A stretch of 64,000 nt of DNA from Micromonospora sp. HM5-17 (GTDB lineage Bacteria > Actinomycetota > Actinomycetes > Mycobacteriales > Micromonosporaceae), in contig NZ_RJWA01000005.1 of assembly GCF_003762835.1 (NCBI RefSeq), positions 310,001 through 374,000 on the forward strand, written 5' to 3'. The position numbers and the translations under genes are program-made. Positions 8,401 to 15,094 of the stretch are shown piece after piece. Numbering within the stretch: position 1 is the stretch's first letter; the number at the start of each line of letters is the position of its first letter. The notes beneath the pieces are model-generated. The model saw nothing but the letters and a program-made list of their open reading frames with translations. It made no database searches and had not been told where the DNA came from.

Positions 8401-9046
8401 GGGCGACCCCACTTCCGGTGGCCGGACGGGCGAGGCGACGCCGATCCGGCGGGCCGCGCCGATGGTCGACGACGTGACCGACGCGCTGGAGACGGCCCGG
8501 CGCAGCGGCTTCCACCGGCTGCACTGGACCATGCTGGGGCTGGGCGCGCTCTGCCGGTCGCTGCAGGGACGCCCGGCGGAGGCCACCGAGCTGATCGAGG
8601 AACTCGCCATCTCCTGGTCGGCGGTGCCGGCGCTGGCCAGCGGCGAGTGGATCCCGGCGGCCGCGTACGCCGCCGCGCTCGCCGGCCGCCCCGCCGCGGC
8701 CCGGATCCAGGGCATGCTCGACCGGGTCCGCCACCGCACCCCCTGGGTGGAGGCGGCGGCGAACACGGTGACCGCCGCGCTGGCCGCCGCGAGCGGTGAC
8801 CACGCTCGCGCCGGCCGGCTCTACACCCGGGCGGCGGAGATCTACGCCGGCATTCCGGACGCCACCGACCGGATGCTCGCCCTGGCGCTCGCCGCCGGCG
8901 AACTGCACCTGGCCGGCGACCGGGCCGCGGCCGAGCAGGTGCGCGCCGAGGTGCGGAGCTTCGCGCTACGCAATCGCGCCCCGGGGCTGCTCCGGCTGAG
9001 CCAGGGCCCGCCGGCCCCCGGTACGACACCGATGCTGGCCTCCTGA
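5441..9046 (+). CDS. Double zinc ribbon / class III nucleotide cyclase / AAA-type ATPase / TPR protein
   Basis: About 1201 residues if translation begins at ATC 5441 behind AGGAGG; 1141 if from GTG 5621. Residues 1-55 hold four CxxC knuckles (CATC, CGGC, CSRC, CTAC), a double zinc ribbon. The cyclase domain follows: metal-binding Asp in LFVDLIDF and in EKYIGDAVMALFG, and the transition-state Asn and Arg in VVNTASRMQ, so catalysis looks possible. Next comes an ATPase with Walker A GHAGIGKSRL (about 290-297) and Walker B VLVFEDLHWADEA. The C-terminal 500 residues are Ala/Leu-rich helical repeats of TPR type. This is the architecture of large soluble signalling ATPases of actinobacteria. Product (cAMP or cGMP) and trigger are unknown. 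The Crp-like gene lies directly upstream. Confidence 0.88.
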   Translation: MSAPCATCGRTAAAGDRFCGGCGRELTPLCSRCERPLAPDVAFCTACGAPRPGRPERQTTVSQEDRRRVSVLFVDLIDFTPYVERADPELVRGMQTAFFSAARRVIVQYGGVVEKYIGDAVMALFGAPVATETDALRCVHAGLELQRVLTRLAPTGADHLRFRVGVATGEALVDVSAARDGGQAIVAGDVVNTASRMQSVAPPGGVLVCGTTYALTRDAIRYAEQAPVTLRGRSSPTEVWLALSAVLRHPPERETDTTPLIDREHELGLLVNALHRSIQDRLPQLVTVLGHAGIGKSRLVRELFRHTERLTDQPLTWRVGRCPPFGENVTFAALADIVKAEAGILDTDSADVATRRLESTLAELVGPGEADRLMDALRPVVGLPGPALPAEEAESAWRRFLVALAARRPTVLVFEDLHWADEAMLNFVELLAAYAQNVPLLLLCTARPELVKRDPSWAGTITGSLTITLPPLRDTAIAALYRHIFGQAAFSTEMLSPLVEVADGNPLYAHEYVRMLMEQGALRQAGRGWSLEKRHELPMPESVHAVIANRVDLLDTPDRAVLLAASVVGMQFWPGAVAAALGQPVEAVERSLRRLEQRDFVHEQPTSTMEGQPEFRFRHILVRDVCYQRLPRTERVARHERTADWLNSMSQGRETDLAEVLAHHRWAAHEIAHTLGVDTARYAPPAREALHRAARRAYALHALDVAANHAARALGLADDTDPVGRLRLELLSTEIAYFRDGTAFLAGGGTDQLRTLAERLFAYGEHGDAARAWTLLGQAAWLRADRAGALSCLDRAVELFDALPDTPQKADAYAELGRLHMLNYEHEPAIAAAGAAADIAERLGLVETQANARITVATARYQAGDPAGLAELYDIHQFCQTHQLLALPRAVQNLAYAVREEGDWIRSGEILAACPALARGEALATGGSGEAMRAYCEGEFGRLLAAADAFVDTPAGRWDMQVRGVRAYLRVLRDEPVPGATAGPRTAGDPTSGGRTGEATPIRRAAPMVDDVTDALETARRSGFHRLHWTMLGLGALCRSLQGRPAEATELIEELAISWSAVPALASGEWIPAAAYAAALAGRPAAARIQGMLDRVRHRTPWVEAAANTVTAALAAASGDHARAGRLYTRAAEIYAGIPDATDRMLALALAAGELHLAGDRAAAEQVRAEVRSFALRNRAPGLLRLSQGPPAPGTTPMLAS

Positions 9047-9089
9047 CCCGGATCTCCCGCCCGGCGGCCGGATGGATGCCCGGGGCGGA

Positions 9090-9959
9090 TCAGGCCGCGA
9101 CCGATTCCCCGGCCGGCCCGGCCGGGGTGGCATCACCGACCCGCCCGGTCGCGGCGACCGTGTCCGTCGGCCCCGCCGGGGCGGCAGTGTCGGCTCGCCC
9201 GGCCGGGGTGACAGTGCCGGTCCGACCGGCCGGGGCGACGCTGTCCGTCCGCGCGGTCGCGGCGGTGGCCGGGACCGCCGCCGCCAGCTGCTGGTTCTTG
9301 ACCTTCTGGGCGTAGACGTCGACGTACTCGCGGCCGGAGAGCTCCATCAGCTTGTACATGATCTCGTCGGTGATCGCCCGCTCCACGAACCGGTCTCCCG
9401 CCATGCCGGCGTACCGGGAGAAGTCCAGCGGCTTGCCGAAGCGGATCCGCACGCGCTTGATCTTCGGGATCAGCTTGCCGGGCGGCTGGATCTCGTCGGC
9501 GTTGAGCATCACCACCGGGATCACCGGGGCGCCGCTCTCCAGCGCGAGCCGGGCCACCCCGGTCTTGCCCCGGTAGAGCCGGCCGTCCGGGGACCGGGTC
9601 CCCTCGGGGTAAATCCCGGCGAGCTTGCCGGCGCGCAAGACCTTGAGCTGGGTGTCCAGCGCCGCCTGCGCGGCGCGACCACCGGAGCGGTCCACCGGGA
9701 TGGTGCCGGTGCCGATGAAGAACATCCGCACCAGCCAACCCTTCAGCCCCGTGCCGGTGAAGTATTCGGCCTTCGCCACGAAGGTCACTTTTCGCTTGAC
9801 CATCAGCGGCATGAAGATCGAATCGGAGAAGGAGAGGTGGTTGCTGGCGAGGATCGCCGGACCGGTGTCCGGCACGTTCTCCCGCCCCTCCACCTGCGGC
9901 CGGAAGATCAGCCGCAGCCAGGGACCGAGGACGACGTACTTCAGCAGCCCGTACAGCAC
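9090..9959 (-). CDS. 1-acyl-sn-glycerol-3-phosphate acyltransferase-like protein
   Basis: 289 residues, ATG at 9959. PlsC-type membrane-bound acyltransferase, probably acylating lysophosphatidic acid in phospholipid synthesis. NHLSFSD gives the HX4D catalytic motif. IYPEGTRSPDGRLYRGKTG gives the glycerol-phosphate-binding block, and VIPVVMLNADEI the later conserved block. The N-terminal helix GLLKYVVLGPWLRLIF may anchor it to the membrane. The last ~60 residues are an unusual imperfect repeat of Ala/Gly/Thr/Pro (units such as TVTPAGRAD and TAAPAGPTD) absent from ordinary PlsC proteins. Convergent with the cyclase gene 43 bp away. Confidence 0.9.
   Translation of the reverse strand: MLYGLLKYVVLGPWLRLIFRPQVEGRENVPDTGPAILASNHLSFSDSIFMPLMVKRKVTFVAKAEYFTGTGLKGWLVRMFFIGTGTIPVDRSGGRAAQAALDTQLKVLRAGKLAGIYPEGTRSPDGRLYRGKTGVARLALESGAPVIPVVMLNADEIQPPGKLIPKIKRVRIRFGKPLDFSRYAGMAGDRFVERAITDEIMYKLMELSGREYVDVYAQKVKNQQLAAAVPATAATARTDSVAPAGRTGTVTPAGRADTAAPAGPTDTVAATGRVGDATPAGPAGESVAA
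9100..9252. repeat. Imperfect tandem repeats encoding the acyltransferase tail
   Basis: About five imperfect units of roughly 27-30 bases sharing a GGCCGGGGTGACAGTG-like core. They translate on the minus strand to Ala/Pro/Gly/Thr repeats ending the acyltransferase. Such a tract can vary in copy number between strains. Confidence 0.6.
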
Positions 9960-10201
9960 CGGTGTCCTTCCCGAGCGTCCCGCGTGCGTCCACCGCTGGC
10001 CCCCGGCCGGCAGCGGGAGACGGGACGCACCCGGCGACGGCCGTGGCGGGAACTGTCGGCAATGAGCCTACGAAGCGGGTACGGCACGCCACAACGCACT
10101 CCCGGAACCGGCGCCCCCCGTGTCACGATTCATTGCACGGTAGGTGGAGCCGGCGGCGGAGGCACCGGCGCGCGCCACGAGCCGGGTAGGGAGGGGTCGG
10201 A

Positions 10202-11044
10202 GTGTCAGCGGGAGGGGCCCGCCGGGGACGGCGAGACAACGGGCTGCAGGCGACGGAGTACGCGGTCGCCGGCGACGTGGACCCGCGCCTCGGCGAACAC
10301 CTGCTCGACGTCCTGGCCGCCGGGGGCATCGCCGCCTATCTCCAGCCCTCCGCCGACCTCAACCCGGTGACCCGGACCACCACGATGCCGTCCCGACCCG
10401 TCGACCGGCTGTACGTCGACCGGAGTCACCTGGCCACCGCGCGCGACTACCTCAACCAGCTCACCGAGGACGACGTCCCGAACCCGTCGCCGGCGCCGCC
10501 GTCCGACCCGGACGTGGAGGCCGAGTGGGCCCGGATCGTCGCCGGCTACCACACCGAGGTCGCCGCCGAGGAGCGTTCCTGGCCGGCTGCCGAGGACGTC
10601 ACCGAGACCGAGGCGGACGAGCCCGGCGGGATCGCGGCCCCGGCCCGGTCGGGCCAGGATCCCACCCGTCCGGGTGGTCCGGGTGGGCACCGGCTGCCCT
10701 CGGCCATCGACGTCGCGGGCATCTCGGTCGGCCGCGACGACGAGCCCTCACTCCTGGACGGGCTCGACACCTTCGGCGCGGGCCTGCCCGACGAGGACGA
10801 GGAGCGCTACGTCCCGCCTCCGCCGCCCCCGCTGCCCCGGCCGTCGAAGTACGCCGTCGTCGGGGTCCTGGCGATCGTCGCCGGCTTCATCCTCTTCCTC
10901 TTCCCGACGCTGCTCCCGGTCGACCGAGGGCTGGCCACCCTGGTCGGCTTCACCGGCATCATCACCGGCTTCGTCACGCTGATCCTGCGGCTGCGGTCCG
11001 GTGACGAGGAGGACGACGATCCGGACGACGGTGCGGTGGTCTGA
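10202..11044 (+). CDS. DUF308-like membrane protein with acidic cytosolic region
   Basis: 280 residues from a GTG at 10202. Residues 15-90 form a small alpha/beta domain (LQATEYAVAGDVDPRLGEHL to VDRSHLATARDYL) that resembles putative signal-transducing DUF2007-type folds. Residues 95-210 are acidic and Pro-rich, with a PPPPPPLPRP tract. Two C-terminal membrane helices follow: VVGVLAIVAGFILFLFPTLL and GLATLVGFTGIITGFVTLIL. The protein ends in an acidic tail, EEDDDPDDG. The helix pair separated by a short loop is what is usually labelled DUF308. Function unknown. Divergent from the acyltransferase gene, with 242 bases between starts. Confidence 0.7.
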   Translation: MSAGGARRGRRDNGLQATEYAVAGDVDPRLGEHLLDVLAAGGIAAYLQPSADLNPVTRTTTMPSRPVDRLYVDRSHLATARDYLNQLTEDDVPNPSPAPPSDPDVEAEWARIVAGYHTEVAAEERSWPAAEDVTETEADEPGGIAAPARSGQDPTRPGGPGGHRLPSAIDVAGISVGRDDEPSLLDGLDTFGAGLPDEDEERYVPPPPPPLPRPSKYAVVGVLAIVAGFILFLFPTLLPVDRGLATLVGFTGIITGFVTLILRLRSGDEEDDDPDDGAVV

Positions 11045-11207
11045 CCCCAACCGTCCAGATCGCGAGATTCATCGCCGTGTGGTCTTCGGGCGTAACCATC
11101 GCGTAATTTCGCATCAGTAGGAATACTGCTGTACGTCACCTTCCCCTCACGACTACGCGATCGCTCGTCATTCGCGGTGGTCGCCTCGCCCGGAACGAGG
11201 TGCCCGA

Positions 11208-12620
11208 ATGCGACAGAGTTCCCTCGTGGTGGTGGCCAATCGGCTGCCTGTCGACGACAGCGTGGCGCCGGACGGTGCCTGCGAGTGGCGTCGCAGTCCC
11301 GGCGGCCTGGTCTCCGCCCTCCACCCCCTGCTCCAACAGACCCCGGCGACCTGGGTCGGCTGGGCCGGCGGCACCGGTCCGGCCCCCACCCTCGCCGACG
11401 TCGACGGCGTACGCATGCACACCGTGCCCCTGGCCCACGACGACGTCCGCGACCACTACGAAGGCTTCGCCAACTCGACCCTCTGGCCGCTCTACCACGA
11501 CGCCGTCGAGCAGCCGGTCTACCACCGCCGCTGGTGGGAGGCGTACCAGCGGGTCAACCGGCGGTTCGCCGAGGCGGCCGCGGAGGCCGCCGAGCCGGGC
11601 GCGGTGGTCTGGGTCCAGGACTACCACCTCCAGCTCGTGCCGGAGCTGCTCCGCACACTCCGACCCGACCTGCGGATCGGCTTCTTCATGCACGTGCCGT
11701 TCCCGCCACCGGAGCTGTTCATGCAGCTCCCCCGCCGCGCCGAACTGCTGCTCGGCATGCTCGGCGCCGACCTGGTCGGCTTCCAGCGCCCGCAGGCGGC
11801 GCACAACTTCGCGCAGCTCGCCACCAAGGTGCTCGGCCTCGCCGCCACCGACCGGCGGATCGCGGTCGGCGAGCGGGTGGTCCGGATCGGCGCCTTCCCG
11901 GTCTCCATCGACATGCGCGAGATGGAGGCGCTGGCCGGCCGCCCGGACGTGGTCCGGCGAGCCGCCCAGATCCGGCGCGACCTCGGCGACCCGCAGCACG
12001 TGATCCTCAGCGTGGACCGGATGGACTACACCAAGGGAATCGAGCAGCGGCTGAAGGCGTACAGCGAACTGCTCGCCGCCGGCCACGTCAAGGTCCGGGA
12101 CACGGTGATGGTCCAGGTCGCGGTGCCGAGCCGGGAACGGGTCGAGCAGTACCAGGTCCTGCGTGACCGGGTGGAGCGGGAGGTCGGGCGGATCAACGGG
12201 GAGTTCGGCCGGGTCGGCGAACCGGCGATCCACTACCTCACCCAGCCCTTCGACCGCGCCGAACTCGCCGCCCTCTACCGGGCCGCCGACATCATGGCCG
12301 TCACGCCGCTGCGGGACGGGATGAACCTGGTCGCCAAGGAGTACGTGGCGGCCCGGGTCGACGGCGGCGGCGCGCTCGTGCTCAGCGAGTTCGCCGGTGC
12401 CGCGGCCGAGTTCACCCAGGCGTTCCTGGTCAACCCGCACGACCTGGAGGGGCTCAAGTCGACCCTGCTCCAGGCGTTGCAGGCCAGCGAACCCGACCGG
12501 GCCGCGCGGATGCGGGCGATGCGCGACCACCTACGGGTGCACGACATCCGGGCCTGGGCGCGGTCGTACCTCACCGCACTGGACCAGAGCGGGGTCCTCG
12601 TCAACCGCCTGACGACGTGA
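11208..12620 (+). CDS. otsA: Alpha,alpha-trehalose-phosphate synthase (UDP- or GDP-glucose dependent)
   Basis: 470 residues, ATG start. GT20 enzyme that joins glucose from a nucleotide sugar to glucose 6-phosphate. Motifs in order: VVVANRLPVDDS at the N-terminus, WVQDYHLQLVP, FFMHVPFPPPELF, DLVGFQ, VDRMDYTKGIEQRL, and the donor-binding MAVTPLRDGMNLVAKEYVAAR near residue 370. Length matches stand-alone OtsA without a phosphatase domain. No otsB is seen nearby. The 163-base region upstream is locally AT-richer near 11098-11132 and probably holds the promoter. A palindromic repeat follows the stop codon directly. Confidence 0.95.
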   Translation: MRQSSLVVVANRLPVDDSVAPDGACEWRRSPGGLVSALHPLLQQTPATWVGWAGGTGPAPTLADVDGVRMHTVPLAHDDVRDHYEGFANSTLWPLYHDAVEQPVYHRRWWEAYQRVNRRFAEAAAEAAEPGAVVWVQDYHLQLVPELLRTLRPDLRIGFFMHVPFPPPELFMQLPRRAELLLGMLGADLVGFQRPQAAHNFAQLATKVLGLAATDRRIAVGERVVRIGAFPVSIDMREMEALAGRPDVVRRAAQIRRDLGDPQHVILSVDRMDYTKGIEQRLKAYSELLAAGHVKVRDTVMVQVAVPSRERVEQYQVLRDRVEREVGRINGEFGRVGEPAIHYLTQPFDRAELAALYRAADIMAVTPLRDGMNLVAKEYVAARVDGGGALVLSEFAGAAAEFTQAFLVNPHDLEGLKSTLLQALQASEPDRAARMRAMRDHLRVHDIRAWARSYLTALDQSGVLVNRLTT

Positions 12621-12621
12621 A

Positions 12622-12669
12622 AGGAAGGGCCCCTTCCTATCGCTTTTGGTAGAAGAAGGGGCCCTTCCT
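12622..12669. repeat. Palindromic GGCCC element, likely bidirectional terminator
   Basis: Arms AGGAAGGGCCCCTTC (12622-12636) and GAAGGGGCCCTTCCT (12655-12669) are exact reverse complements, with an 18-base spacer containing an inner CTA/TAG pairing. Each arm also contains the near-palindrome AAGGGGCCCTT. It fills the space between the convergent otsA and alpha/beta-hydrolase genes. Elements of this form recur in Micromonospora-type genomes as far as I recall. Confidence 0.8.
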
Positions 12670-12689
12670 AACACAGGTCGCGGCGCGGG

Positions 12690-13511
12690 CTAGCCGACCA
12701 GGTCCTTGTCCAGCCAGTCCAGGATCGCGTCGATCGGCTCCCGCCACCGGGCATCGAGCATCAGGTCGTGCCCCATGCCGGGAAAGAGCAGCGGCGCCAC
12801 GCCGTACCGTCGCGCCGTCCGGGTCAGCGCCGAGGCCGGCACCACCCGGTCGTCCGGGCTGCCCACCACCAGGATCGGCGGTTTGCCGACCGGCGGCTCC
12901 GGCGCCCGGTGGATCAGCAGCTGCCACTGCGCCCGGGTCGACGCCCGGCCAAGCCGCTCGGTGTACGTCTGGGCCACCGCGTCCGGCAGCTCGCGGCTGA
13001 ACAGTTGCCGACGGCGCAGCCGCAACGCCCCGCCGACGACCGCCGGCACCGTACCGGCCGGGTTGCGGCGCAGCGCCGCACCGAACGTGCCCCAGCCGCC
13101 GAAGACCGGCGCCACCAGCACCCCGGCCCGCGCCGGATAGCGGGCGAGCGCGTACGCCACCACCAGCGCGCCGGCACCGTGCCCGACCAGCACCGCCTGC
13201 CGGGGCAGGCTCACCGCCACCTGGACCACGTCATGGGCGTACGCCCGCAGCGTCGCCGTCGGGGCCGCCCCGCTGCCGCCGTGGCCGCGCAGGCTGACCG
13301 CGTACGCCGGGAAGGCCCGCGACGCCGCGTGGTCGAGCCAGTTCTCCGCGAAGGCCCAGGCCCCGTGACCGAACCCGGGTACGAAGAGCAGCGGCGGCTT
13401 GCCCTCGTCCGCCTCCGGGCTCGCGGTGAGGACCTCACGGCGTACGGCCGGCACCGGGCGGGTCCACTCCGGGGTACGGATGATTCGGGTCCGTCCACTC
13501 CGTCCGCTCAC
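12690..13511 (-). CDS. Alpha/beta-hydrolase
   Basis: 273 residues from a GTG at 13511 that overlaps the stop of the upstream monooxygenase (GTGA), so the two are translationally coupled. The fold is shown by LLFVPGFGHGAWAF (oxyanion region), SLRGHGGSG, the nucleophile elbow VLVGHGAGALV, ILVVGSPDDRVVPAS with the acidic residue, and FPGMGHDLML with the catalytic His. The elbow reads GHGAG, so the usual Ser nucleophile is replaced by Gly in a direct reading, with the sequence G-H-G-A-G. That is odd and could mean a non-hydrolytic role. Substrate unknown. Confidence 0.85.
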   Translation of the reverse strand: MSGRSGRTRIIRTPEWTRPVPAVRREVLTASPEADEGKPPLLFVPGFGHGAWAFAENWLDHAASRAFPAYAVSLRGHGGSGAAPTATLRAYAHDVVQVAVSLPRQAVLVGHGAGALVVAYALARYPARAGVLVAPVFGGWGTFGAALRRNPAGTVPAVVGGALRLRRRQLFSRELPDAVAQTYTERLGRASTRAQWQLLIHRAPEPPVGKPPILVVGSPDDRVVPASALTRTARRYGVAPLLFPGMGHDLMLDARWREPIDAILDWLDKDLVG

Positions 13512-14908
13512 GCCGCCACCTCCAGCTCGTCCAGGGTGCGCTGCACCGCGCGCAGGTACTCGACGTGCCCGACCTCGAACCAGTGCCGGGTGCTCTCCTT
13601 CACCTTGGCGGAGTTCCACCGCTCGCCGGTGTCGGCGGCGATCCGGGCGGCGAAGGACCGGGCCCGCTCCGGGGCGAGCTCGCGCAGCCGCAGCCACCGG
13701 GCGATCATCACCGCCTGCCAGTGCACCAGCGGGAAGAGACCCGCGTCCGGCTGCAACAGGCCGGCGACGGCCAGCGTCGGATGGCGTCGGGGAAACATGT
13801 TGAGGTGCAGCGAGGGCCGGCCGGCCGCGTCCGTACCGAGGATCTCCGGGGCGAGGAACTCGAAGCGCGGCAGGTAGCCGGTCGCCAGCACGACGAGGTC
13901 GGGCTCGATCTCGCGCCCGTCGGTCAGGACCACTCCGGTCCGGGTGAAGCGGGCGACGTCCGGCACCGGGGTGATGGCGCCGTGCCCGATGTAGTGCACG
14001 AGCTGGCTGTTCACGATCGGATGGGTCTCGTAGACCCGGTGATCGGGCCGGGGCAACCCGAACCGGGTCAGGTCACCCACGGTCAGCTTCAGGGCCCGGT
14101 GGAACAGCCACTGCCGCAGCCACAGCGGCAGCCGGAGCGCCGCGGCCGCGTGCCCCACCTGGTCGGCGGGGCGGCCGAAGGCGTACTTGGGGAGGTACCA
14201 GTAGCCGCGGCGGATCGAGTGCCAGCAGCGGGCCGCCTGCTGGCCGGCCTCGACCGCGATGTCGCAGCCGGAGTTGCCGGCGCCGACCACCAGCACCCGC
14301 TTGCCGCGCACCTGGGTGGCGTCCTTGTACGCCGAGGCGTGGATCACCTGGCCCCGGAACTCGTCCAGGCCCTCGTAGGCCGGCATCTTCGGGGCCCAGT
14401 TGTGTCCGTTGGCCACCACGACCGCCGCGTACCGGGAGGTCCGTTCCGCGCCGTAGCCGCCGGTGCTACGGGTGGTGACGTCCCACCGCTCACCGTCGGC
14501 GGGTTCGACCCGGACCACCTCGGTGCCGAACCAGATGTGCGGGCGCAGGTCGAAGTGGTCGGCGTACCGCTCCAGATAGGACAGCAGCAGGCTGTGGTGC
14601 GGGTAGTCCGGCCAGGTGTCCGGCATCGGGAAGTCGGGGAACTCGGTCAACGGCCGGGACGAGACGAGGTGGGTGCTGGCGTAGACCGGGCTGCGGTCGT
14701 GGCGCCAGTTCCACGCCCCGCCGACCCCGGTCTCCCGCTCGTAGCAGTCGACGCCGAAGCCGTACTCCTTCAGATTCTTGATCGCGGCAAGGCCGCTGGC
14801 CCCGGCGCCGATCACGCAGATCGTGTCGCCGCGGTCGTAGACCGGACGCCCGTCTCGCCACAGGGTCGCGGCCGGTTCGAGGCTCTCCTGCTCGCTATGG
14901 GTGGACAC
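13508..14908 (-). CDS. Flavin-containing monooxygenase / Baeyer-Villiger-like
   Basis: 466 residues from a GTG at 14908, chosen because AAGGAG lies 8 bases upstream. Contains FAD-binding CVIGAGASGLAAIKNL, the FMO signature FRGQVIHASAYKD (FxGxxxHxxxY pattern), and the NADPH-binding VLVVGAGNSGCDIAVEAG. Late in the protein lies LVVLATGYLPRFEFL, the ATG-containing motif of this family. It likely oxygenates a soft heteroatom or ketone using NADPH and O2. The overlapping alpha/beta-hydrolase downstream fits a catabolic pair in which an ester product is then hydrolysed, though this is inference. Confidence 0.92.
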   Translation of the reverse strand: MSTHSEQESLEPAATLWRDGRPVYDRGDTICVIGAGASGLAAIKNLKEYGFGVDCYERETGVGGAWNWRHDRSPVYASTHLVSSRPLTEFPDFPMPDTWPDYPHHSLLLSYLERYADHFDLRPHIWFGTEVVRVEPADGERWDVTTRSTGGYGAERTSRYAAVVVANGHNWAPKMPAYEGLDEFRGQVIHASAYKDATQVRGKRVLVVGAGNSGCDIAVEAGQQAARCWHSIRRGYWYLPKYAFGRPADQVGHAAAALRLPLWLRQWLFHRALKLTVGDLTRFGLPRPDHRVYETHPIVNSQLVHYIGHGAITPVPDVARFTRTGVVLTDGREIEPDLVVLATGYLPRFEFLAPEILGTDAAGRPSLHLNMFPRRHPTLAVAGLLQPDAGLFPLVHWQAVMIARWLRLRELAPERARSFAARIAADTGERWNSAKVKESTRHWFEVGHVEYLRAVQRTLDELEVAA

Positions 14909-15094
14909 CGAGAAGTCTCCTTCTGTCCGGCACCGGTGCCGACGTGCGGGGGGAATCCTCCCGGCTCTCGTCACCTTTTGTCCAGCCCGCCGCGCAGCGC
15001 TTCCGGTCGGGTCGACGTCCTCCGGTACGGCGACCTCGGTCTGACGCCGACGGGCAACCCCTGGCACCGCACCTCACGCCGGCCGGGTGGGCGA

